This document shows positions 57,537 through 64,000 of a stretch of DNA of 64,000 nt, piece after piece. Origin of the DNA: LMUY01 sp964242215. GTDB taxonomy: Bacteria > Pseudomonadota > Alphaproteobacteria > Acetobacterales > Acetobacteraceae. The position numbers and the translations under genes were made by a program. The number at the start of each line of letters is the position of its first letter. Positions within the stretch are counted from its first letter, which is position 1. Location of the stretch: assembly GCA_964242215.1 (NCBI GenBank), contig CAXTCJ010000001.1, positions 1 through 64,000 on the forward strand, given 5' to 3'. The notes beneath the pieces are model-generated. The model was given only the letters and a program-made list of their open reading frames with translations, ran no database searches and was not told where the DNA came from.

Positions 57537-59936
57537 TCACTCCACCGCGGCGCCGTTCGCCAATGGCTCCGGATTGGCCTGGCGCTGCATAACCATGTGG
57601 ATGCACCCCAGCAGCTCGACAGTGCGGAACGGCTTGCGCACGATCTGGTCGATCGGCAGTTCACGCGCGGCCAGCTCGGCGTAATCGGCGTAGCCGGTCG
57701 CCAACAGCACCGCGATACCGGGCCAGCGCTGCTTCACTTCCTGCAACAGTTCGCGACCGGTCATGCCGGGCATCGCGTAATCCGCGATCACCAGCGCGAC
57801 CGGACTATCGGCTTGCTCGAGTAGCTCGATTGCCTTGGCACCATCCGGTGCCGTGACGACGCAATACCCGCTCTCCACCAGCATCAGTTCGGTCACGGTG
57901 CGGACCTGTTCGTCGTCATCCACCAGCAGCACCGATTGCGTGCGTCCAATCGCGGGTTGCGCCAGATCGGACCCGACGGCAGCCAGCGCCGGCTCCACGA
58001 GGCTCCGCGGGAGCATGATTCGGACCGCGGTGCCCTCACCGACCCGGCTTTCGATTGTGACGCTGCCGCCCAATTGGCCAACCATGCCGTGCACCTGCGA
58101 GAGGCCTAACCCCGGCCCCTTGCCCGGTTCCTTGGTGGTGAAGAACGGCTCGAACGCCCGATTAACCACGCTGGGCGGCATGCCCGTCCCCGAATCGGAA
58201 ACGGTGACGCAGACGTATTCGCCTATGCCGAGTTCGGACACGGGGGAGGCCGGCGTAGTCAGTATGTTCGTCGCCGCGATCCTGAGCCGCCCGCCCGAGG
58301 GCATCGCATCGCGCGCGTTCAGCGCCAGGTTGAGGATCGCGGCGGCGAACTGGTTCGGCTCCAGCATCGCAGGCCATAGATCGTCGTTGACCCTGGTCTC
58401 CAGCCGGACGGAGGGACCCAAGGTGCTCTCCAACAGCCCGACCATGCCGCGGATCACTTCCGCAACGCTGACGCTCACGCTCACCGCGAGCAACGGCTGC
58501 TTGTGGGAGAATGCCAGCAATTGCGCGGTGAGCAGGGAGCCGCGTTCGACAGCCCGGGTCGCGGAGTCGAGCAGTCTCTCCTGCCGGCTATCAGCCGCGC
58601 CAATACGTTTGCGGAGCAGTTCCAGGCTGCCGAGAATGACCGTTAGCAAGTTGTTGAATTCGTAGGCCATTCCGCCTGCGAGTTGGCCGACGGCCTGCAG
58701 CTTTTGAACCTGCCGCAGGCTACCCTCGGTCAGCTCCCGCTCGGCGATCTCGACCTGCAACCGATTGTTGCTGTCCAGCAGCGCGCGGGTCCGGTCGGAT
58801 ACCCGCAGCTCCAGCGCCTCATTGAGCGCCTGCAGTTCCGCACGCTGCTGCTGCAGCAATTCGGCCATCTCGTTAAAGGCATCCCCCAGGCCGGCGAACT
58901 CCGCCGCGACGGATTTCGGCATCGCGACCCTGGCTGTCAGATCACCACTACCCCAACGCCGGGCCGCCCCTAGCAGGACGGAGGCTGGGACGCGCAGATA
59001 GCGATACCCGATGAACAGGGCGAGCAGGATCGAGAGACCTGCCCCCAGCACGATCAGCAGGTACCCGCGGTGGGCTGCGGCATCGATGCCACCGACGAGG
59101 TCGGCGACGCTGAAACCGACACAGACGAGCACCGCGGCGTGATCGAGGCCCGGGGGGACATAGCCCATGATCCGCCGATCGCCGCTCTCGTCGCGGTAAA
59201 GCGTGGTGCCGGCCGATTGCTGCTGCAGGGCGGCGCGTTGCTCCGGGGTTGCGGCATGGCCGACCATCCCTGGCCGCTCCGGTGCATTTGCCAGGACGGT
59301 GCCATCACGGTCGGCAACCACGAACCGGCCGCGATCCGGCCGGTCTAGCCCCGCCAGCAGCGTGCCGAGCCGGTCGAGGTTCAGGCCGGCGATCAGGAGG
59401 CCCGACTCGCCCCCAGCGGCCTGGAAAGGGAGTGCGAACGTGATCATGGGGGGAGCGACTGCGGCCAGGTTGGCATAGCGACCCGTCACGAACCCGGATG
59501 CGGACAGAAACGGCTCGGCGAGGCTGGCAAGCGCATCCTCTGGCACCGGTGCGGCCGCAGCATCGCTACAGACCGGTGTGCCATCCCGCCGGACGACGGC
59601 CAGCACGCTATAGGCCGTGGCGACGCGGCGAAGGTTGCGCAGAGCCTCCGCGCACGCCGGATCGAGTGTGCGCACCGGCCTGGAGGCACTGAGCGCCACC
59701 AGCATCTGGCGCGTGCCGTCGACGATTTTGTCCACCGAGGCGCTGACGAACAAGGCCTTCTGGACGGCCATGGCCCGGGCCTGCTCAGCCCGGTCGCGAT
59801 GTAACTCATGCTGGAAGTTGATCAGAACGGCCAACGCCGGACCCGCGGCGACGATGACGAGCAGGACCAATCCGCCGAGCAGATTACCCCGTCTTATGAA
59901 GCTGGGCCTCAAGAAGCTGGGAACGGCTCGATCCAT
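57537..59936 (-). CDS. Hybrid sensor kinase-like protein lacking the phospho-acceptor His
   Basis: A 799-residue protein. Helix 1 (20-41) and helix 2 (291-313) flank a ~245-residue extracytoplasmic Cache-type sensor (TPVCSDAAAAP; GRFVVADRDGTVLANAPERP). HAMP (~315-365) and a coiled coil lead to the dimerisation domain, whose H-box reads QLAGGMAYEFNNLLTVILG: Tyr425 (TAC) stands where His is expected (A-H-D/E-FNNLL). The HATPase is intact (NLALNARDAMPSGG; VSDSGTGMPP; GPGLGLSQVHGMV), as is the C-terminal receiver with Asp719 (VIADYAMPGMTG). Whether it signals without autophosphorylation, or works as phosphatase or ATP sensor, is open. Tail ANPEPLANGAAVE. Confidence 0.88.
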   Translation of the reverse strand: MDRAVPSFLRPSFIRRGNLLGGLVLLVIVAAGPALAVLINFQHELHRDRAEQARAMAVQKALFVSASVDKIVDGTRQMLVALSASRPVRTLDPACAEALRNLRRVATAYSVLAVVRRDGTPVCSDAAAAPVPEDALASLAEPFLSASGFVTGRYANLAAVAPPMITFALPFQAAGGESGLLIAGLNLDRLGTLLAGLDRPDRGRFVVADRDGTVLANAPERPGMVGHAATPEQRAALQQQSAGTTLYRDESGDRRIMGYVPPGLDHAAVLVCVGFSVADLVGGIDAAAHRGYLLIVLGAGLSILLALFIGYRYLRVPASVLLGAARRWGSGDLTARVAMPKSVAAEFAGLGDAFNEMAELLQQQRAELQALNEALELRVSDRTRALLDSNNRLQVEIAERELTEGSLRQVQKLQAVGQLAGGMAYEFNNLLTVILGSLELLRKRIGAADSRQERLLDSATRAVERGSLLTAQLLAFSHKQPLLAVSVSVSVAEVIRGMVGLLESTLGPSVRLETRVNDDLWPAMLEPNQFAAAILNLALNARDAMPSGGRLRIAATNILTTPASPVSELGIGEYVCVTVSDSGTGMPPSVVNRAFEPFFTTKEPGKGPGLGLSQVHGMVGQLGGSVTIESRVGEGTAVRIMLPRSLVEPALAAVGSDLAQPAIGRTQSVLLVDDDEQVRTVTELMLVESGYCVVTAPDGAKAIELLEQADSPVALVIADYAMPGMTGRELLQEVKQRWPGIAVLLATGYADYAELAARELPIDQIVRKPFRTVELLGCIHMVMQRQANPEPLANGAAVE

Positions 59937-60008
59937 GGGCGCTGTGCTCTTAACCCCTGGAAGCTCCCCGCCTGTGGAGCAATCAACCCTGCGGCTTCCC
60001 AAATGATA

Positions 60009-60092
60009 TGGTGCGAGAGGGGGGATTCGAACCCCCACGCCTTGCGGCGCACGATTTTGAGTCGCGTGCGTCTACCGTTCCGCCACTCTCGC
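60009..60092 (-). tRNA. tRNA-Leu (CAA)
   Basis: An 84-nt type II tRNA. On the minus strand the acceptor GCGAGAG pairs with CTCTCGC, discriminator A, then genomic CCA at 60011-60009. The anticodon loop CTCAAAA gives CAA (reads UUG). The variable arm is extended (TGCGCCGCAAGGCG), and the T arm GGGGGTTCGAATCCCCC is perfect. Confidence 0.97.
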
Positions 60093-60168
60093 CCCGGTAG
60101 GGTGTGGGGCGCACCATACTCATTTGCGTCCGCGTGGCAACGCAGCTATAGAGCGCGCCGCGCAGCGA

Positions 60169-60244
60169 TCCCGAATAGCTCAGTTGGTAGAGCAAGCGAC
60201 TGTTAATCGCTCGGTCGTAGGTTCGAGTCCTACTTCGGGAGCCA
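60169..60244 (+). tRNA. tRNA-Asn (GUU)
   Basis: A 76-nt tRNA. The acceptor TCCCGAA pairs with TTCGGGA (60234-60240), followed by G and genomic CCA at 60242-60244. The D arm is GCTCAGTTGGTAGAGC and the anticodon loop CTGTTAA gives GTT. It is divergent from tRNA-Leu, 76 bp apart. Confidence 0.97.
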
Positions 60245-60425
60245 GCGCCGCCGAACCACCCCCTGGCCCGTGCCTCGGCGTGGTGTCCCCAGGCTGGGTC
60301 ACCGTCATCACAGCTTCACATGCGAAGCGGCGCCTACTGTGACAGACGCCATTGGCAACCGACCAATCTGGCCGGGACGGCCGTTTCGCCGTAGAATCCG
60401 TTCCCTCTTCTATCCAGGATCGTTA

Positions 60426-61547
60426 ATGACCTGTCTGACCAATGCCCGAGTGATCCTGCGCGACCAGCTGCTCGAGGGGACCATCCTCGTCGAGGACGGC
60501 GTGATCACCGCCATCGATGCGGGCCGGTCGAGCCTGCCCGGCGCAATCGACATGGATGGCGACCTGCTGATCCCGGGTGTGGTCGACCTGCATACCGACA
60601 ACCTCGAGCGGCAGGTGCAGCCCCGTAGCAATGCGCGCTGGCCCTCCCGCTCGGCGATGGTGGCGCATGACGCGCAATGTGCCGCGGCCGGGGTGACGAC
60701 GGTGCTGGACGCGCTGTGCCTGGGGGATCTCGGCTTCGACAAGGACCGGATCCGCACGTTCCGAGAGGGTGTCAGCGACGGCGACGCCCTGGCCGGCACG
60801 GGGCTGCTGAAAAGTGACCATTACCTGCATCTGCGCTGCGAACTGCCCGCCGCGGACATGATGGGGCTGCTGGACCCGGTGGCCGACCATCCCCGCGTGC
60901 GCATGATCAGCCTGATGGACCACTCGCCGGGCGTTGGCCAATACGCCAACCTGGACCGCTACCGTGCCATGCGGGCCAAGGACGGCCACGACTCGGCGAC
61001 GATCGAGCGCCGCATCGTGGAGTTGCAGGAGCAACGCGCCCGGCTGCGCGACCCTAATCGCCGGGCCCTGCTGGACCGCGTGCGCGATGGCGGCACGGTG
61101 CTGGCCAGCCACGACGACCGGACCGAGGAGGAGGTGGAGGAAAATCACCAGGACGGCATCCGGATCAGCGAATTCCCGGTCTCGATGGAGGCGGCGCTGG
61201 CGGCCCGGGCGCGCGGCATGGAGGTCATCGCCGGGGCCCCCAACATCGTCCGCGGCGGCAGCCATAGCGGCAACGTGGCCGCCTCCGACCTAGTGCGGGA
61301 GCGCGCGGTGGACGCCTTCGCCTCCGACTACGTGCCCGCCAGCCTGATCGAAGCTGTGTTCGGCTGCCAAGGCATCACCCTGCCGGATGCCGTGGCGCTG
61401 GTCACCGACCGCCCCGCGCAGATGGCCGGGCTGACGGACCGCGGCCGCCTCGCGGTCGGGCTGCGGGCCGATATGGTGCGGCTGCGCCTGCATGAAGGCT
61501 TGCCGATCGTGCGCCAGGTGTGGAAGGCGGGCGAGCGGGTGATTTGA
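60426..61547 (+). CDS. phnM: Ribose 1-methylphosphonate 5-triphosphate diphosphatase
   Basis: A 373-residue amidohydrolase-fold enzyme of the C-P lyase pathway that removes pyrophosphate from the methylphosphonate ribose intermediate. Metal-ligand motifs are GVVDLHTDNLERQ near 50-62, KSDHYLHLRCE near 135-145, SLMDHSPGVGQY, and ASHDDRTEEEV near 240. The closing GLRADMVRL is family-typical. The ATG at 60426 starts MTCLTNARVIL. The next gene overlaps its stop (TTGA). The C-P lyase core genes are not in this window, so this is probably the end of a split phn cluster. Confidence 0.93.
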   Translation: MTCLTNARVILRDQLLEGTILVEDGVITAIDAGRSSLPGAIDMDGDLLIPGVVDLHTDNLERQVQPRSNARWPSRSAMVAHDAQCAAAGVTTVLDALCLGDLGFDKDRIRTFREGVSDGDALAGTGLLKSDHYLHLRCELPAADMMGLLDPVADHPRVRMISLMDHSPGVGQYANLDRYRAMRAKDGHDSATIERRIVELQEQRARLRDPNRRALLDRVRDGGTVLASHDDRTEEEVEENHQDGIRISEFPVSMEAALAARARGMEVIAGAPNIVRGGSHSGNVAASDLVRERAVDAFASDYVPASLIEAVFGCQGITLPDAVALVTDRPAQMAGLTDRGRLAVGLRADMVRLRLHEGLPIVRQVWKAGERVI

Positions 61548-62206
61548 CCGCCCGCACCGCCATCTACTACGCGCCCGACGAGTCCGATGCACTCTGGGCC
61601 GCCGGGTGCGATTGGCTCGGCCGGGATCCGACCAGCGGGCGCCGCATCACGCACCCCGAGCGCGACGAACTTACCGCCGAGCCGCGGCTGTATGGCTTCC
61701 ACGCCACGCTCAAGCCACCGATGCGCCTGAACCACGGCTGGTTCGCGCTGCTGGAAGATGCCGCGGCGATGGCCGAACACATCGCGCCGTTCGAGCTGCC
61801 ACCGCTCCAAGTGACCGATCTCGGGGGATTCCTGGCCTTGCAGGAACAGGCGCCCTGTCCCGCCCTGCACGCCCTCGCCAATGCCTGCGTGACCGAGCTG
61901 GACGCCCACCGCGTGCCGCCGGACGCCGCCGAGATCGCGCGTCGCACCCGGCCCAGCTTCACGCCCGAGCAGCACGCCATGCTGCGCGACTGGGGCTATC
62001 CGCACGTGCTCGGCACTTGGCGGTTCCACATGACGCTGACCCGGCGGCTCGTCCCCGACGAGCACGCCACCATCCGCCCTCAGGCCGAGGCTTTTTTTGC
62101 GCCGGCACTGGCCATGAAGCGAGTCGTGACGACGATCTGCCTGTTCACCCAGCCGGGGCCGGGCGAGCCGTTCATGTTAGCCGAGCGCGTCCCGCTTCGC
62201 GGCTGA
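61544..62206 (+). CDS. DUF1045 2H-phosphoesterase-like phosphonate-cluster protein
   Basis: A 220-residue protein with the two H-x-T motifs of 2H phosphoesterases: GFHATLKPPM near 51-60 and FHMTLTRRLV near 163-172. Proteins of this type (DUF1045) are repeatedly encoded in phn clusters; a cyclic-phosphodiesterase-type step is a reasonable but unproven guess. The TTG at 61544 overlaps the phnM stop and starts the domain (TARTAIYYAPDES). The GTG at 61520, further inside phnM, is the alternative. Its 3' end overlaps the end of phnN by 35 bp in convergent orientation. Confidence 0.85.
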   Translation: MTARTAIYYAPDESDALWAAGCDWLGRDPTSGRRITHPERDELTAEPRLYGFHATLKPPMRLNHGWFALLEDAAAMAEHIAPFELPPLQVTDLGGFLALQEQAPCPALHALANACVTELDAHRVPPDAAEIARRTRPSFTPEQHAMLRDWGYPHVLGTWRFHMTLTRRLVPDEHATIRPQAEAFFAPALAMKRVVTTICLFTQPGPGEPFMLAERVPLRG

Positions 62207-62723
62207 GTACTTCGATCAGACGGTTGGCGCCGTCCTTGACGGTCCCGTCGTTCACGATCGTGTCGCGCTGCACCGGCAACGGCAGCACGATGGCGCGGGA
62301 CAAGCGGCGGATCACGTCCATCTTGTCCTCCCGGCCCCGCGCCTCCAGCCGTGCCGCGCGCACCTCCGTCGGCGCCGTGATCTCGACCACGCGAACCGGG
62401 AACAGCGAGGCCGCATCGGCGATCACGGCGCGGGAGATGTTCGCCACCACGACCCGGCTCTCGTCCAGATCCGCAGCGATTCGCGCCGGCAGGGCGTAGC
62501 GCAGCCCGTGAGCATGCCATTGCAGCGCAAACACCCCCGCCTGCAGCCGGCGCTCGAACTCCTCCTCGGTCACCGTCTCGTGCTGTTCACCACCCTCCAT
62601 CACGGGCCGGGTCACCACCCGGCGCACGAACCGGAACCGGTCGTCGCCCCGGAGCGTCATGGCCGCGGCCTCGATCAACGTATCCTTGCCGGCGCCTGAC
62701 GCGCCCACTACCAGCACCAGCAT
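62172..62723 (-). CDS. phnN: Ribose 1,5-bisphosphate phosphokinase
   Basis: A 183-residue guanylate-kinase-like enzyme that makes PRPP from ribose 1,5-bisphosphate at the end of C-P lyase phosphonate breakdown. The P-loop is VVGASGAGKDTLIEA (7-14). RFVRRVVTRPVMEGGEQHE near 31-49 and HAHGLRYALPARI near 72-84 are PhnN segments. The start ATG at 62723 has no strong SD. It converges with the DUF1045 gene and is divergent from the gamma-glutamyltransferase gene. Together with phnM it supports a phosphonate-degrading role. Confidence 0.92.
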   Translation of the reverse strand: MLVLVVGASGAGKDTLIEAAAMTLRGDDRFRFVRRVVTRPVMEGGEQHETVTEEEFERRLQAGVFALQWHAHGLRYALPARIAADLDESRVVVANISRAVIADAASLFPVRVVEITAPTEVRAARLEARGREDKMDVIRRLSRAIVLPLPVQRDTIVNDGTVKDGANRLIEVLSREAGRARLT

Positions 62724-62815
62724 ACAGTTCCCCGCGTTGCCCCCACCGTGTAAGGGCGTACCTTGTCGCGGCGGACCTTGGCGGTAGGTTGGGCCGGACG
62801 CAACGGAGCACGCCC

Positions 62816-64000
62816 ATGTTTACCACCCGGCCCGAGATCACCGGCACCTTCGGCGTGGTCGCCACAACCCATTGGCTTGCCACGGCCGTTGGCCAAGCCG
62901 TGCTGGAGCGCGGCGGCAACGCATTCGACGCCGCAGTCGCCGCCGCCTTCACCCTGCAGGTCGCGGAGCCGCATCTGAACGGCCCCGGTGGCGACGCGCC
63001 GATCATCATCCACGACGCAAAGACCGGGAAGCAGCGCGTGATCTGCGGCCAGGGCCCCTCCCCGGCCGCCGCCACGCTGGAGGCATTCGCGGCGCTGGAC
63101 CTGGACCTGATCCCCGCCACCGGCTTCCTGCCCGCAGTGGTGCCTGGCTCGTTCGGTGCCTGGTGCCTGCTGCTGCGGGACTGGGGCACGTGGGAGCTGG
63201 ACGCCGTGCTGGCCTTCGCCATCGGCTATGCCGAGCACGGCGTGCCGCTTGTGCCGCGCGTCCCGGCCACGATCGAGAGCGTGCGGCCGCTGTTCATGGA
63301 GGAGTGGCACAGCAGCGCCGAGATCTGGCTGCCCGGTGGCCAAGTGCCCGCCGTGGACAAGCCGTTCGCCAACCCGACCCTGGCGCAAACCTGGAAGCGC
63401 GTGCTGCGCGAAGCCGGCGGCGCCACGCGGCAGGCGCGAATCGAGGCGGCGCGGCATGCCTGGTATCAAGGCTTCGTGGCCGAGGCGATCGGCAAGTTCT
63501 TCGAAACCGAGGCGCTGGACGTCTCCGGCCGCCGCCACCGCGGCCTGATGACCGCGCAGGACTTGGCGGAGTGGGAGCCCACCGTCGAGGACCCGCTCAC
63601 CTACGACTACGCCGGGCACACGGTGCTGAAATGCGGCCCGTGGAGCCAGGGTCCGGTGTTCCTGCAGCAATTGGCCCTGCTCGCCGGCTTCGACATCGGC
63701 GCCATGGACCCGGTCGGCGCCGATTTCGTGCACACCGTCGTGGAGTGCATGAAGCTCGCCTACGCCGACCGCGAGGCCTTCTACGGCGACCCGGCGTTCG
63801 GCGACGTGCCGATGCAGACGCTGCTCTCCCCCGCCTACAACGACCAACGCCGCAAGCTGGTGGGCCCCGAGGCATCGTTCGACCTGCGGCCCGGAGTGGT
63901 GGGCAACAATTCCCCCTGGGTGGACCACGAGGCGGCATCGCGCGTGGAATACCTGACCCGGGCCCCCGGCGCCGGCGAGCCGACGGTGGCGCGGATGGGC
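62816..64000 (+). CDS. Gamma-glutamyltransferase family protein (5' part, runs off the window)
   Basis: 395 codons of an Ntn-hydrolase precursor, cut by the right edge. GVVATTHWLATAVGQAVLER and GGNAFDAAVAAAFTLQVAEP at the start and GPGGDAPIIIHD near 57-68 are characteristic. The large subunit continues with TGFLPAVVPGSFGAW near 102-116 and FVHTVVECMKLAYADREAFY near 305-324. The autocatalytic Thr and small subunit lie beyond the window. No signal peptide, so it may be one of the cytoplasmic GGT-like hydrolases rather than the periplasmic Ggt. GGAG lies eight bases before the ATG at 62816. Confidence 0.9.
   Translation, partial: MFTTRPEITGTFGVVATTHWLATAVGQAVLERGGNAFDAAVAAAFTLQVAEPHLNGPGGDAPIIIHDAKTGKQRVICGQGPSPAAATLEAFAALDLDLIPATGFLPAVVPGSFGAWCLLLRDWGTWELDAVLAFAIGYAEHGVPLVPRVPATIESVRPLFMEEWHSSAEIWLPGGQVPAVDKPFANPTLAQTWKRVLREAGGATRQARIEAARHAWYQGFVAEAIGKFFETEALDVSGRRHRGLMTAQDLAEWEPTVEDPLTYDYAGHTVLKCGPWSQGPVFLQQLALLAGFDIGAMDPVGADFVHTVVECMKLAYADREAFYGDPAFGDVPMQTLLSPAYNDQRRKLVGPEASFDLRPGVVGNNSPWVDHEAASRVEYLTRAPGAGEPTVARMG

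Overview
The window is high-GC, gene-dense DNA from an alphaproteobacterium, most likely a member of the Acetobacteraceae/Rhodospirillales. This rests on the gene content and order (hflK-hflC-degP, rnhB-ccrM, valS-popZ-tolC-pcm, and a Caulobacter-like che operon with a STAS protein, CheD and extra small genes) and on dispersed palindromic intergenic repeats. There is no phage, plasmid, IS or rRNA signal, and no CRISPR array. Two genes are cut by the window edges: a peptide-type ABC permease at the left and a gamma-glutamyltransferase at the right.

Layout. 1-7.6 kb: end of a DppC-like permease, an unknown gene, a Crp-family regulator followed by a perfect TGTGA-N6-TCACA site, then a glycogen-debranching enzyme, a large glucosidase and a secreted GH5 glycosidase. 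7.6-14.2 kb: the Fe-S carrier ATPase Mrp/ApbC, hflK-hflC-degP (with a heat-shock-like promoter before degP), a lone tatA and ribF. 14.4-18.8 kb: a small catabolic cluster (hydratase, atypical SDR, DSD1-type PLP enzyme, convergent DHDPS-type aldolase/lyase) and an unknown gene. 19-24.5 kb: a molybdopterin oxidoreductase, a His/Ala/Lys repeat miniprotein, msrB, a second debranching-type enzyme and a 54-residue membrane peptide.

24.8-32.4 kb is one tightly overlapping minus-strand chemotaxis operon: leader ORF, STAS, cheY, cheA, cheW, cheR, cheB, cheY, cheD and three accessory genes. Its distal end is the most interesting part of the window. A receiver without its phospho-acceptor Asp ends in a FliM-N-like peptide, the last gene looks like an HPt module without its His, and CheD and the next protein share a C-terminal DSG-x-x-E-x-F tail. 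32.6-40.1 kb: amidase plus a branched-chain-type ABC importer (LivF, fused LivMG, LivH, binding protein) and a ClC exchanger. 40.2-43.7 kb: radical SAM protein, rnhB, ccrM, exported unknown protein. 43.8-47.3 kb: cupin, ilvD, and a candidate toxin/immunity pair.

47.4-53 kb is the housekeeping block valS-popZ-tolC-pcm. 53-57.5 kb has a divergent pair of lipid-linked glycosylation-type genes (multi-pass membrane protein and DPM1/GtrB-like GT2), a D-erythronate dehydrogenase-like enzyme, tRNA-Cys and an SLT-like protein. 57.5-60.3 kb has a hybrid sensor kinase whose phospho-acceptor His is Tyr, then tRNA-Leu and tRNA-Asn. The end carries phnM, a DUF1045 2H phosphoesterase, phnN and the partial ggt. 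All functions are read from sequence motifs and context; no search was run.
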